Below, piece by piece: positions 26,908-35,686 of a DNA stretch of 64,000 nt. Below the pieces are notes generated by a model, which was given only the letters and a program-made list of their open reading frames with translations, was not told the origin of the DNA and did not search any database. The stretch comes from JAJZMA01 sp021850405 (GTDB lineage Bacteria > Chloroflexota > Dormibacteria > Aeolococcales > Aeolococcaceae): contig DAHXLU010000109.1 in NCBI GenBank assembly GCA_027365835.1, forward strand, positions 1 through 64,000, given 5' to 3'. The position numbers and the translations under genes were made by a program. Position 1 is the first letter of the stretch. Each line of letters opens with the position of its first letter.

Positions 26908-28185
26908 TCAGTTTGCCTCGGCTGCGGGACTGGCCCCCGATGGTTCCATTGCCGCGATTGCTGGAGTATGTGCTTCCCGTTGCACAAACAGGATAACTAC
27001 AAGCCCTACACCCAGCGCTGTGATTCCCCCGGAAGCGACACCCCACCGCGCTCCGAGCAGCTGGGCAATCCAGCCCACCAGTGGTGCACCGACTGGAGTG
27101 CTACCCATCAGGGCTATGGAGTAGAGCGCCATAACCCTGCCGCGCATCTGCCGGCTGGAGCGCAGGAGCAGGTTGGTGCTAACCAGGGCCGAGAAGGCAA
27201 TCCCGGCTGCTCCGGTCGGGATGAGGAAGATGGCTGCCATGGCAATCCCTGGAGAGGCAGCTGCGCCCAGCATGAACAAGCCAAAAAGCGCGGCCAGTAC
27301 GGCAATGGCCCGCGTCGAGACGGTACGGCGGAGGCTCGCAACGAGCAGGCCCCCAGCCACAGATCCTGCTCCCTGCACCGAAAGCAAAAGACCGTATCCA
27401 GCCGCCCCATCATGGAAGGTGGAGCTTGACAGCAGCGCCAGGCTGACCTGGAACTCGAAGGTCATTGCCCCTATGAACAGCATCATCAGCAGGAGCGTTC
27501 GAAGCGTTGGGTTGCTCCATGCATAGGCGATTCCCTCCCTGACCTGTCCGCGTGCGGTCGATATCTTTTCCCGGAGGTTCAGCTCACTTGTGCGCATCAT
27601 GAGGAGGGCAGCGATTGCGGCCAGATAGGAGATGGCGTTGGCAAAAAAGCAGGGGGCAATTCCTGCCCCGGCAATGAGCGCGGCCGCAACGCCTGGCCCT
27701 ACCATGCGGGTTGCGTTCATGACAACACTGTTAAGACTGACCGCATTGGAGACCATTTTTGCTCCGACCATGTCAACCACAAAGGCTTGCCTGGTGGGGT
27801 TGTCAATTGCGTTTACGCAGCCAAGCAGGAGGGCAAGCAGATACACCAGGGGGATGGTCGCAAGACCTGTGGCAGTAAGGACGCCCAGGATGGTAGCCAG
27901 CAGTCCAAATATTACCTGCGTGACCAGCAACAGCTTGCGCTTGCTGACCCGGTCTGCGATCAGGCCCCCATAGGCGCCCAGCAGGAGTACGGGGAGAAAC
28001 TGCAGGGCCACTACTGTCCCGAGTGCCACCCCGCTATGGGTAAGCTTTAGCACCAGCCAGGCCTGGGCAACCGTCTGGGTCCAGGTTCCAGTCACTGAGA
28101 TTATCTGGCCCACAAAGAACAGTCGGTAGTTGCGAATACGCAGCGAGGGGAAGGTGCGGTCCAGTAATCGGCTGGCGGTTTTCAA
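26908..28185 (-). CDS. Major facilitator superfamily exporter
   Basis: A 425-residue MFS protein with twelve hydrophobic segments, of the MFS_3 or enterobactin-exporter-like type (residues LRIRNYRLFFVGQIISVTGTW at the start; the loop SDRVGRR-like motif appears as IADRVSKRKLLL near 80). Such transporters pump drugs or siderophores out of the cell using the proton gradient; the substrate cannot be inferred. The TTG start at 28185 has AGGGA six bases upstream. It lies opposite the beta-helix gene and next to tRNA-Gln. Confidence 0.88.
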   Translation of the reverse strand: MKTASRLLDRTFPSLRIRNYRLFFVGQIISVTGTWTQTVAQAWLVLKLTHSGVALGTVVALQFLPVLLLGAYGGLIADRVSKRKLLLVTQVIFGLLATILGVLTATGLATIPLVYLLALLLGCVNAIDNPTRQAFVVDMVGAKMVSNAVSLNSVVMNATRMVGPGVAAALIAGAGIAPCFFANAISYLAAIAALLMMRTSELNLREKISTARGQVREGIAYAWSNPTLRTLLLMMLFIGAMTFEFQVSLALLSSSTFHDGAAGYGLLLSVQGAGSVAGGLLVASLRRTVSTRAIAVLAALFGLFMLGAAASPGIAMAAIFLIPTGAAGIAFSALVSTNLLLRSSRQMRGRVMALYSIALMGSTPVGAPLVGWIAQLLGARWGVASGGITALGVGLVVILFVQREAHTPAIAAMEPSGASPAAEAN

Positions 28186-28261
28186 TGGGGGTCCCTAAAC
28201 TCTCTGGCGTACGGGGCAGCACAGCGCAGAAGCCAGGATGCCTGGCTCCTTTGGTGCCGTG

Positions 28262-28333
28262 CTGGGGAGGCAGGGTTCGAACCTGCGAATGGCGGATTCA
28301 AAGTCCGCTGCCTTACCACTTGGCGACTCCCCA
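28262..28333 (-). tRNA. tRNA-Gln (anticodon TTG)
   Basis: Cloverleaf on the minus strand. The acceptor TGGGGAG pairs with CTCCCCA, the anticodon stem GCGGA/TCCGC holds loop CTTTGAA, and the T arm is GCAGG-TTCGAAC-CCTGC. The CCA end is not encoded. A TGTACC/GGTACA inverted repeat lies directly upstream (28335-28351), over the expected promoter. Confidence 0.95.
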
Positions 28334-28535
28334 CTGTACCGATATGGTACATCCCGGTAAGAGCTCTCCCCAAGCCGATCATCTGCCTCCTATGTCCTGC
28401 TTTTGCCTGGACTAAGCGCCTGGGCACCCCCTCATGTTTCTGGCGCACGTCTCTCTCCATCTGGGTCTGACTGGCTCGTTCGCGGCACAGGAGCCACCTC
28501 TCTCCCGTGTCCGGCGAGACCGCCGTACATCTCCG

Positions 28536-28541
28536 TATACT
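28536..28541 (+). promoter_or_regulatory. Candidate -10 element TATACT for glmU, leaderless type
   Basis: TATACT ends nine bases before the glmU ATG, so a transcript would start on or next to the start codon. No ribosome binding site is present in the last 25 bases. A -35 box was not found. Confidence 0.45.
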
Positions 28542-28550
28542 TGCCCTTAC

Positions 28551-29933
28551 ATGCTTGATACCCCCCAGGCGGTCATCCTTGCCGCAGGGCGCAGTACGCG
28601 TATGGCGAGCCGCAGGTCCAAGCTGCTTCAACAGCTGGATGGTCGTGCGCTGATCCATCTGGTACTCGATGCGGTGGAGGCTGCCGGTTTTTCTCCAGTG
28701 GTGGTCGTGCCCAGCTCGGATCACTCAGTTTCGGCTGAAATTGGTGAGCGGGCAGTCTGTGTTCCCCAGCAACAGCCACTTGGTAGTGGTGATGCACTGC
28801 GCTCGGTACCAGAGGAGCTACGCACCCAGGGCGTGGTGCTGGTGGTGAATGGAGACCTGCCCCTGCTGAGGCCCGGCACCATTGGCCAGCTTTGTGCGGA
28901 AAGGGAGCGTGCTGCTGCCAGCTGCGCCTTGCTCACAGCAACGCTGGAAGAGCCTTCAGGGTGGGGGAGGGTCGTGCGGGACCGCGAGGGGAAGGTTGAG
29001 AAGATACTGGAGGAACGCGACCTTGAGCCTGCCCAGACCGCGCTCAAGGAGTGCAACGCCGGAGTTTATGCCTTCTGGGGCGCGGCCCTCTGGCCGCTCC
29101 TTTCCAGGCTTACAACCAGAAATGCCCAGGGCGAGTACTATCTCACCGAGCTTGTGGAGCTTATGTACCCACGGGTTACCGCCATCCTCTCCGATGACCT
29201 TGGTGAGGTGCAGGGAGTAAATGACAGGGAGCAGCTGGCGCTTGCCAGCCAGCTGCTGCGCCACCGTACCATTCGACGCCTTATGCAGCATGGCGTGACC
29301 ATTGAGGATCCAGACACCACTTTCATAACCAGCGATGTTGCTGTTGGTCCAGATACCGTGATCCATCCAATGACCACGCTGGGCCGGGGGGTCAGGGTCG
29401 GGGTGGACTGCGAAATTGGGCCCGGAGCCCGGTTGCAGGGGATGCAGGTCGGTGACCGGGTTCGCATCGGTGGATCGGTACTGGAGGATTCACGGATTGG
29501 GGACGACGTTGAGATTGGGGAGTACGTCCGGATCCGCCCTGGCACCATTCTGGCGTCATCAGTCAGGGTGGGCACCCACGCAGAGATAAAGAACAGCAGT
29601 GTGGGCGACCGTTCCCGGATCAGCCATTTTTGCAGCGTGCTCGACAGTGATGTTGGCGAGGACGTGAACATTGGCGCTGGGGTGGTGACCTGTAACTATG
29701 ACGGATCCACCAAGTTCCGGACCGGAATCGGGGCTGGCGCCTTCATTGGGAGCGATGCCATTCTGGTGGCTCCGGTGAATATTGGAGCTGGGGCCTACGT
29801 GGCGGCTGGTTCAGTCATAACCGCAGACGTGTCCCCAGGCGCCCTTGCCGTTGCCCGGCAGCGGCAGCACGAGGTGGCAGGGTGGGTAGAGCGTCAGCGT
29901 GCCGCTGCCCATAGCGGGAGAGACGGCAGTTGA
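28551..29933 (+). CDS. Bifunctional UDP-GlcNAc pyrophosphorylase/glucosamine-1-phosphate acetyltransferase
   Basis: GlmU makes UDP-GlcNAc, the precursor of peptidoglycan. The N-terminal uridylyltransferase starts VILAAGRSTRM with LLQQLDGRAL and shows the conserved LGSGDAL and NGDLPLL motifs near residues 75-105; the C-terminal half (about 250-450) is a left-handed beta-helix of hexapeptide repeats, with ISHFCSVLDSDVGEDVNIGAGVVTCNYDG near 365. ATG at 28551 was chosen because the family begins two residues later; the longer frame upstream is unlike it. Length is 460 residues. The stop overlaps prs as TTGA. Confidence 0.95.
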   Translation: MLDTPQAVILAAGRSTRMASRRSKLLQQLDGRALIHLVLDAVEAAGFSPVVVVPSSDHSVSAEIGERAVCVPQQQPLGSGDALRSVPEELRTQGVVLVVNGDLPLLRPGTIGQLCAERERAAASCALLTATLEEPSGWGRVVRDREGKVEKILEERDLEPAQTALKECNAGVYAFWGAALWPLLSRLTTRNAQGEYYLTELVELMYPRVTAILSDDLGEVQGVNDREQLALASQLLRHRTIRRLMQHGVTIEDPDTTFITSDVAVGPDTVIHPMTTLGRGVRVGVDCEIGPGARLQGMQVGDRVRIGGSVLEDSRIGDDVEIGEYVRIRPGTILASSVRVGTHAEIKNSSVGDRSRISHFCSVLDSDVGEDVNIGAGVVTCNYDGSTKFRTGIGAGAFIGSDAILVAPVNIGAGAYVAAGSVITADVSPGALAVARQRQHEVAGWVERQRAAAHSGRDGS

Positions 29934-30883
29934 GTACCAGTCAGCATGGCGATCTCGTCCTCCTCTCAGGCTCTGCCAATCACTTCCTCGCCCAGCGTGT
30001 AGCAGATTACATCGGCCAGCCACTGGCCGCCATGGATGTGACTGTCTTTACGGATGGGGAGTTTGATGTAAAGATCCATCAGTCCATCCGGGGCAAGGAT
30101 GTGTTTGTTGTGCAGCCTACGTGCCGACCGGTCAATGAGAACCTGGTACAGCTTTTTATAATTCTCGATGCACTCCGGCGCGCCTCGGCAGCACGGATTA
30201 CTGCGGTGATTCCGTATTACGGCTATCAGCGGAAAGAGAAAAAAACACAGCCCCGTGACCCGATAAGTGCCAAACTTATGGCCAATATCATCGAAATGGC
30301 CGGTGCCAGCCGGATCATTGCGCTGGATCTCCATGCGGATGCCATCCAGGGTTTTTTTGATATTCCTGTCGATGCCCTTACCGCCTCGAAGATCCTGGCC
30401 CGGCATATTGTCCAGCGGGACTGCGGGCGGCTGGTGGTGGTCTCACCGGATACTGGTGGAGCGCTCCGTGCCAGGGCGCTGGCCCGGCGCCTGGATGCAC
30501 CCATAGCAATAATTGACAAACGGCGTCCCAAGGCAGAGCAGGTCGAAGTAGTCCATGTGGTTGGCGATGTCGAAGGTGCGCACTGCGTGGTGGTAGACGA
30601 CCTGATAAGCACAGGGCGGACACTGGCCAGCGCCGCCACGGCCCTGATGGCGAGCGGAGCAACCTCAGTCGACGTTGTGGCAACTCATGGCGTATTCAGC
30701 GAGGGGGCGCTGGAGCTGCTCGATTCCGCTCCCATCGACCAGGTATGCGTTACAGACACAGTCCCTCTTCCCGATCTGGTCGAGCCGCACGCTAAACTGG
30801 TGGTGCTCAGTGTTGCCCCACTTCTCGCAGAGGCCATTCTGCGGGTGCATGAGGGACGTAGCGTGAGCGAGCTTTTCCAATGA
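29930..30883 (+). CDS. Ribose-phosphate pyrophosphokinase
   Basis: Prs makes PRPP from ribose 5-phosphate and ATP for purine, pyrimidine, His and Trp synthesis. Family motifs are clear: LLSGSANHFLAQRVADYIGQPL at the start, DGEFDVKIHQSIRGKDVFVVQPT near 35-55, the flexible loop YYGYQRKEKKTQPRDPISAKL near 95, and the PRPP loop VVVDDLISTGRTL near 220. The TTG start at 29930 overlaps the glmU stop, a conserved gene pair that couples sugar-nucleotide and PRPP supply. Length (317) is usual. Confidence 0.95.
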   Translation: MSTSQHGDLVLLSGSANHFLAQRVADYIGQPLAAMDVTVFTDGEFDVKIHQSIRGKDVFVVQPTCRPVNENLVQLFIILDALRRASAARITAVIPYYGYQRKEKKTQPRDPISAKLMANIIEMAGASRIIALDLHADAIQGFFDIPVDALTASKILARHIVQRDCGRLVVVSPDTGGALRARALARRLDAPIAIIDKRRPKAEQVEVVHVVGDVEGAHCVVVDDLISTGRTLASAATALMASGATSVDVVATHGVFSEGALELLDSAPIDQVCVTDTVPLPDLVEPHAKLVVLSVAPLLAEAILRVHEGRSVSELFQ

Positions 30884-30926
30884 AGAACAGGAGTAAGGCC
30901 CGACCCCAGAGCAGGGATGGGCACGC

Positions 30927-32405
30927 ATGACCATCTACGTTGTCATACTGGTGGTATCCCTGATTGCTGCTGCGCTTGCCGCTGCGGCTGAGACATCACT
31001 TACCAGTGTCAGCCGGATGCGGATACGGCTTCTTGCCGATGAGGGCAATTCCAGGGCGCGGGCTGTCTTCCGACTGCGTGCAGATCCCAACCGTTACCTT
31101 TCCACCATACTTGCGGTAAATACAGTGGCGGTCATCGCGGCGTCTACGGCTGCTGCCCTTATTGGGGTGGAATATGCCAGGTCCATCTCCCAGGCCCTGA
31201 TAACTGTTGTCCTTTCCCTGGTTGTACTCATCGCATGTGAAATTGCGCCCAAGACCTTTGCCTTGCGCTTTAGCGAAAAGCTGGCACTTGCACTGGTAGG
31301 ACCAGTGACAGTGGTCACCACTGTGCTTCGCCCTGTTATTTTTGCCCTTACCGCAATTGCTGCCGCCCTGGTGCGCCCGTTCAGCGGGGGCGGGGCCCTT
31401 CCTGGCCCATTTATGACAGAGGATGACGTGAAACTCATGATTACGGTGGGCGAAGAGCAGGGCGTGGTGGAGCAGGAAGAGCGCGAGATGATCCATGGGG
31501 TGCTGGACATGACCGATAAGTCTGTCAAGGAGATCATGGTGCCGCGGGTCGACGTGATTGGGCTTTCGGTGGACAAGCACGCCAGCGACATGATTTCGCT
31601 CATTCTCGAGCATGGACATTCACGGGTTCCGGTTTACGAGGAGAGCATAGACAACATCGTAGGTGTTGTCTATGCCAAGGATCTCCTGCAGCATGGAGTG
31701 CGGTCAGACGACGCGACACCGATCCGGGAGCTTGCCCGGGAGCCACTTTTTACTCCCGAAACAAAGAAGGTGGGAGAGCTTCTTCATGAGATGCAGGAGC
31801 GAAAGATACATCTCGCAGTAGTGGTGGATGAGTACGGTGGCACCGCAGGGATAATAACGATTGAGGACATGATCGAAGAGATTGTGGGCCCCATCCGGGA
31901 TGAATACGATACGGCCGAGCCGGAGGAGATGCAGTTTCTCTCAGACCGGGAAGTGCTGCTCCAGGCACGCGTATCAATCGATGATGTCTGTGAGCTGCTG
32001 CACATGGACGTTCCGGATGTGGATGCGGACTCAATCGGTGGCCTGGTGTACGAGTTGCTGGGAGAGATCCCCAAGGCAGGAGAGGTGGTGACGCTTGGCA
32101 ACGCTGAGATAGTGGTGGAATCGATCCGGAGGCAGAGTATTCAGTCGGTGCGTGTGCGCAGTCCTGAGCCGTTCTTCCGGCCCTCCAGTGCGCCAAGCGC
32201 AGGTGGCGAGGACGTTCAGGCCCCGGCAGTGCCAGTCCTGGCGGAAGCAGTCGGTACTGACACGGCACCTTTGCCCACTTCCCCAGAGTCGCTCTCCGGG
32301 CAGCAGGCTGGCCTGGGCGCAGCGCATGGCGAGGCTGACACGAAAGATGAGGGAGCCGCAGAAGAGGAGAGCGAGCCTCCACCAGTGCAGGAGAACGGGA
32401 CCTAG
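30927..32405 (+). CDS. HlyC/CorC-family membrane protein with CBS domains
   Basis: The 492-residue protein has a DUF21 membrane domain (about 1-150, four helices), a cytoplasmic CBS pair (about 195-320, with MVPRVDVIGLSVDKHASDM and MQERKIHLAVVVDEYGGTAGIITIEDMIEEIVG), and a CorC/HlyC transporter-associated domain (about 345-425). Members are linked to magnesium or cobalt efflux, and CBS domains sense nucleotides. The last 70 residues are acidic and probably disordered. CAGGGATGGG precedes ATG 30927. It is in the prs-recO-glyS run, where CorC-like genes are common neighbours. Confidence 0.88.
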   Translation: MTIYVVILVVSLIAAALAAAAETSLTSVSRMRIRLLADEGNSRARAVFRLRADPNRYLSTILAVNTVAVIAASTAAALIGVEYARSISQALITVVLSLVVLIACEIAPKTFALRFSEKLALALVGPVTVVTTVLRPVIFALTAIAAALVRPFSGGGALPGPFMTEDDVKLMITVGEEQGVVEQEEREMIHGVLDMTDKSVKEIMVPRVDVIGLSVDKHASDMISLILEHGHSRVPVYEESIDNIVGVVYAKDLLQHGVRSDDATPIRELAREPLFTPETKKVGELLHEMQERKIHLAVVVDEYGGTAGIITIEDMIEEIVGPIRDEYDTAEPEEMQFLSDREVLLQARVSIDDVCELLHMDVPDVDADSIGGLVYELLGEIPKAGEVVTLGNAEIVVESIRRQSIQSVRVRSPEPFFRPSSAPSAGGEDVQAPAVPVLAEAVGTDTAPLPTSPESLSGQQAGLGAAHGEADTKDEGAAEEESEPPPVQENGT

Positions 32406-32409
32406 CCGG

Positions 32410-33153
32410 GTGCCAACCTATACTGAAGAGGGGATTGTGCTGCGGCGCGCAGACTGGTCAGAGTACGACCGCATTATTACTGTCCTTACCCGTGGGCGCG
32501 GAAAGGTGGCTCTGGTCGCAAGGGGTGTCAGGCGGCCGCAGAGTCGGCTGGCTTCCCATCTGGACCTGTTTACCCATGTCGACCTGGTGCTGGCATCCGG
32601 AAGAGGCACTATGGATGTCATCACTGGTGCCAGGGCCCGCTCCCGGCTGGAGGCAAACTTTGAGCTTGAGCGTGCGACAACGGCAGCAGTATGCGCTGAG
32701 GTACTCGACGCGCTGGTGGATCCAGGGGTCGCTGATCCTGGATTGTTCGATCTTGCCCTCCTGGCTTTCACCGATTGCGGCGCGGCCCCAGATCCGGTCA
32801 AGGGGCTGCTCTGGTTTCTCATCCGGTTTGCGGTACGGTCCGGGTACGCTCCACTGGTGCACGAATGCGCTGCCTGTGGCGTCCTGCTTGAGGCAGATGA
32901 TGGCGGCTTTTCCGGTCGGCTGGGAGGGGTCGTGTGCCCCTCCTGCGCCAGCAGCGGGCACTTTCTTTCCCTTTCCCTGCGGAGTCTGAAGGTGCTGAGA
33001 GTCATCTGTCGCGATGAACGTGAAGTGTTTGGCCGTGTGGCACTACCACGGCAGGAGCAACTCCAGTTGCTTGCGGCTGCGACTGATCTGCTCGGCTACC
33101 AGGGTGAACATCATTTTCGCTCGGTCCCAGTGCTGGAGGGACTGCTGCAGTAG
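32410..33153 (+). CDS. DNA repair protein RecO
   Basis: RecO loads RecA at gaps with RecF/RecR. The 247-residue protein has the N-terminal OB-fold opening (YTEEGIVLRRADWSEYDRIITVLTRGRGKVALVARGVRR), a helical middle and a C4 zinc motif (CAACG and CPSCAS, about residues 155-180). GTG at 32410 starts four bases after the preceding stop; GGAG lies about 16 bases upstream. The longer frame upstream overlaps the CorC gene and was rejected. It lies directly before glyS as in many Gram-positive bacteria. Confidence 0.9.
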   Translation: MPTYTEEGIVLRRADWSEYDRIITVLTRGRGKVALVARGVRRPQSRLASHLDLFTHVDLVLASGRGTMDVITGARARSRLEANFELERATTAAVCAEVLDALVDPGVADPGLFDLALLAFTDCGAAPDPVKGLLWFLIRFAVRSGYAPLVHECAACGVLLEADDGGFSGRLGGVVCPSCASSGHFLSLSLRSLKVLRVICRDEREVFGRVALPRQEQLQLLAAATDLLGYQGEHHFRSVPVLEGLLQ

Positions 33154-33209
33154 GGTGCCCTGCTTTGCCATGTCCAGTGGGCAGAGGGCATTCTGGCGGG
33201 GTTAGCCGC

Positions 33210-33215
33210 TAGACT
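33210..33215 (+). promoter_or_regulatory. Candidate -10 element TAGACT for glyS, leaderless type
   Basis: TAGACT is followed by seven bases and then ATG 33223, which would put the transcript start at the start codon. No ribosome binding site lies between. The -35 region is not recognisable. Confidence 0.45.
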
Positions 33216-33222
33216 AGCCATC

Positions 33223-34683
33223 ATGTCTGAATTTGAATCTGGTGCCGCTACTCCTGCCTCTCTGGAGAATGCAAGCCCCGATGGGGGCAAAAAGGCAGAG
33301 CTGGATGGCGGTGTCTCATTTGACCTGCTTATCTCGCTCTGCAAGCGGAGGGGCTTTGTGTTCCCGGGGAGCGAGATATACGGTGGAATAAACGCACTGT
33401 ATGACTTTGGTCCGCTTGGGGTCAGACTCCGCCGCAACATACGACAGTCGTGGTGGAATCGCATGGTAGAGCGCAGGGGAGATATCGAGCCGATTGAAAC
33501 TGCGATCATCATGAATCGTGAGGTCTGGGTAGCAAGCGGACATGTCGGCTCATTCTCCGATCCGCTGGTGGAATGTGCTGCGTGCCACCGGAGGTGGCGT
33601 GAGGATCACCTGGAGGATGAACGGCGGGCCAGGGGCAAAACTGGAGCCGGCTGTCCGGAGTGCGATGGGACGCTTGGGGAATCCAGGAAGTTCAATCTGA
33701 TGTTTCGGACTTTCCTGGGCCCGGTCCAGGACGATCTGAATGAAGTATTTCTGCGCCCCGAGACCGCTCAGGGACAGTTTGTCAACTTTGCCAATATTCT
33801 GAACTCAACCCGCCACTCGCTCCCATTTGGCATAGCCCAGACCGGGAAATCCTTCAGGAACGAGATCTCGCCCGGCAACTTCATCTTTCGCTCCCGGGAA
33901 TTTGAGCAGATGGAGATGGAATGGTTCTGCGAACCTGGGAGCGACAGGGAGTGGTTTGAGTACTGGTGTGATGACCGGTTTGCCTGGTATGTGGATGAGC
34001 TGGGTGTACGCAGTGCGCGGCTGCGGCTGCGCCCCCACACAAGGGAAGAGTTATCCCATTACAGCGCGGGCACTTCGGATGTGGAGTACCTGTTTCCGTT
34101 TGGGTGGGGTGAGCTGGAGGGCATTGCGGACCGGACCGATTTCGATCTGGGTGCCCACCAGCAGCACAGCGGAAAGGATCTCACCTATTTCGATCCGGCG
34201 ACCAACAGGAGATTTCTTCCCTATGTCATAGAGACGGCCGTGGGAGTTGACCGGACTCTCCTCGTTACGCTGATGGATGCCTACGATGAGGAAGAGGTGC
34301 GCGGTGAAAAGAGGGTGTTGCTGCGCTTTCATCCAGCAATCGCCCCCTTCCAGCTGGCGATACTTCCGCTCTCAAAAAAGCCGGAGCTGACAGGACTTTC
34401 CCTCTCCCTGGTGGAGCGACTCCGCTCCCGCTGGTCGGTTGACTTTGACCAGACCCAGTCGATAGGGCGCAGGTATCGCAGGCAGGATGAGATAGGCACA
34501 CCCCTTGCGATCACAGTCGACTTTGAGTCCCTGCAGGATCATGCAGTTACCATTCGCAACCGCGACACGATGGCACAGGTGAGGGTTTCCATTGACAGGC
34601 TGGAGGTGGCTATCGGGGAGCAGCTGGCAGAGGCGGCACAACGGGTACTTGCGCGTGCTCGTGGGGAGTTGCCAGTTAACTGA
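33223..34683 (+). CDS. Glycyl-tRNA synthetase, dimeric class II type
   Basis: A 486-residue one-gene GlyRS, as in Actinobacteria, Chloroflexi and archaea rather than the two-gene alpha/beta enzyme. Motif 1 region GSEIYGGINALYDFGPLGVRLRRNI is near residue 45, the RPETAQGQFVNF segment near 180, FRNEISPGNFIFRSREFEQMEMEWF near 210, motif 3 YVIETAVGVDRTLL near 340, and the anticodon domain runs from about 370. The first about 35 residues are Ser/Ala/Gly-rich and not conserved. It begins without a ribosome binding site. Confidence 0.95.
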   Translation: MSEFESGAATPASLENASPDGGKKAELDGGVSFDLLISLCKRRGFVFPGSEIYGGINALYDFGPLGVRLRRNIRQSWWNRMVERRGDIEPIETAIIMNREVWVASGHVGSFSDPLVECAACHRRWREDHLEDERRARGKTGAGCPECDGTLGESRKFNLMFRTFLGPVQDDLNEVFLRPETAQGQFVNFANILNSTRHSLPFGIAQTGKSFRNEISPGNFIFRSREFEQMEMEWFCEPGSDREWFEYWCDDRFAWYVDELGVRSARLRLRPHTREELSHYSAGTSDVEYLFPFGWGELEGIADRTDFDLGAHQQHSGKDLTYFDPATNRRFLPYVIETAVGVDRTLLVTLMDAYDEEEVRGEKRVLLRFHPAIAPFQLAILPLSKKPELTGLSLSLVERLRSRWSVDFDQTQSIGRRYRRQDEIGTPLAITVDFESLQDHAVTIRNRDTMAQVRVSIDRLEVAIGEQLAEAAQRVLARARGELPVN

Positions 34684-34710
34684 CCAGGCCGGGAGCGAGA
34701 CGCTGACTGG

Positions 34711-35544
34711 TCAGGCGCTAGCCAGCTGTACAGTCTTTTCCAGGGGATCTATCCCAGTCGCCAGCAGTTCGGTGCATCTGTCGTTTGCAATGTCCACAGC
34801 CCGGCTGGAAATGTCAGCCCCGATAAAGTTGCAACCCGCAAGGAGGGCTGCCACTGCCGAGGAGCCGCTTCCGACAAATGGGTCGCAAACCGTAAACCCA
34901 GGTTCGGCACTGCATTCAATCATCCTTGAAAAAAGCGCCACCGGTTTCTGGGTGGGATAGTGTGGTCGCACAATTCGTGGGACCTCCCAGATATCGGCCA
35001 TACCCCTGCTTGGGATAGAGCGTCTTCCCTTGCTGGCGAACAGAATCAGCTCATGGCGCCGGCGGAAATAATGACCCATGCCAATATGCATCTTGTCCCA
35101 CACTATGACGTTCTTTACATCAAGGGCGTTGCGCACCAGCGGCGCAAGGCTGATGAACGAGTAGCTGTCGAACATGATGTAGACATGCCGGTTGTTGCGG
35201 AGTACGCGCTGGCACTGCGTAAGGAACCGGGAGAACGATGGCGGGTTGTCGATGAACTCAGGGAACCATTTTGCCCCCTCTTCGCCTGCGTCCTTGTATT
35301 CCCCGACAATTCGCCCCCTGCCCAGTTTCAGGTAGTTGTTCATGCCAGAATAGGCGGGATCGGTGATGATCAGGTCGACTGAATCATCTGGCAGGGCGGC
35401 AAGAAAGTCCGTGCAGTCTGCCACTGCAAGCGAGAGCCTGGTCTTGCCGGCAAACCGGGCTGCGGATTCCTTCACAGGGCTCATCGTAGCGCGCGTGTGC
35501 GCACTGCGCCCTTTCTCTTTGCATTCTTTGGAGCCTTCTGGCAT
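34711..35544 (-). CDS. Orphan beta-class N4/N6 DNA methyltransferase
   Basis: The 277-residue protein has the amino-methyltransferase motifs in the beta order: catalytic DPAY (DLIITDPAYSGMNN, about residue 60), then a target-recognition stretch, then HYPTQKPVALF and the SAM-binding CDPFVGSGSS (about 225). It would methylate adenine N6 or cytosine N4 in DNA. No restriction partner is adjacent, so it could be a regulatory or protective orphan enzyme. The start may be ATG at 35544 or ATG at 35484; neither has a ribosome binding site, and the first 20 residues are unlike the family. It is convergent with glyS. Confidence 0.82.
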   Translation of the reverse strand: MPEGSKECKEKGRSAHTRATMSPVKESAARFAGKTRLSLAVADCTDFLAALPDDSVDLIITDPAYSGMNNYLKLGRGRIVGEYKDAGEEGAKWFPEFIDNPPSFSRFLTQCQRVLRNNRHVYIMFDSYSFISLAPLVRNALDVKNVIVWDKMHIGMGHYFRRRHELILFASKGRRSIPSRGMADIWEVPRIVRPHYPTQKPVALFSRMIECSAEPGFTVCDPFVGSGSSAVAALLAGCNFIGADISSRAVDIANDRCTELLATGIDPLEKTVQLASA

Positions 35545-35686
35545 GGTTGCACGGTTGCACCCGTCCAGAGGGCGGTGGTTTGCAGTGTCATCCGCTGATC
35601 TTTCCCTGCTATCGTGCTACAGGAAAATCTGGTGTCTTCCGGCTGGTTTTGCTGCAAGTCGACACCGGCAGAACAGGAGGTGAACG

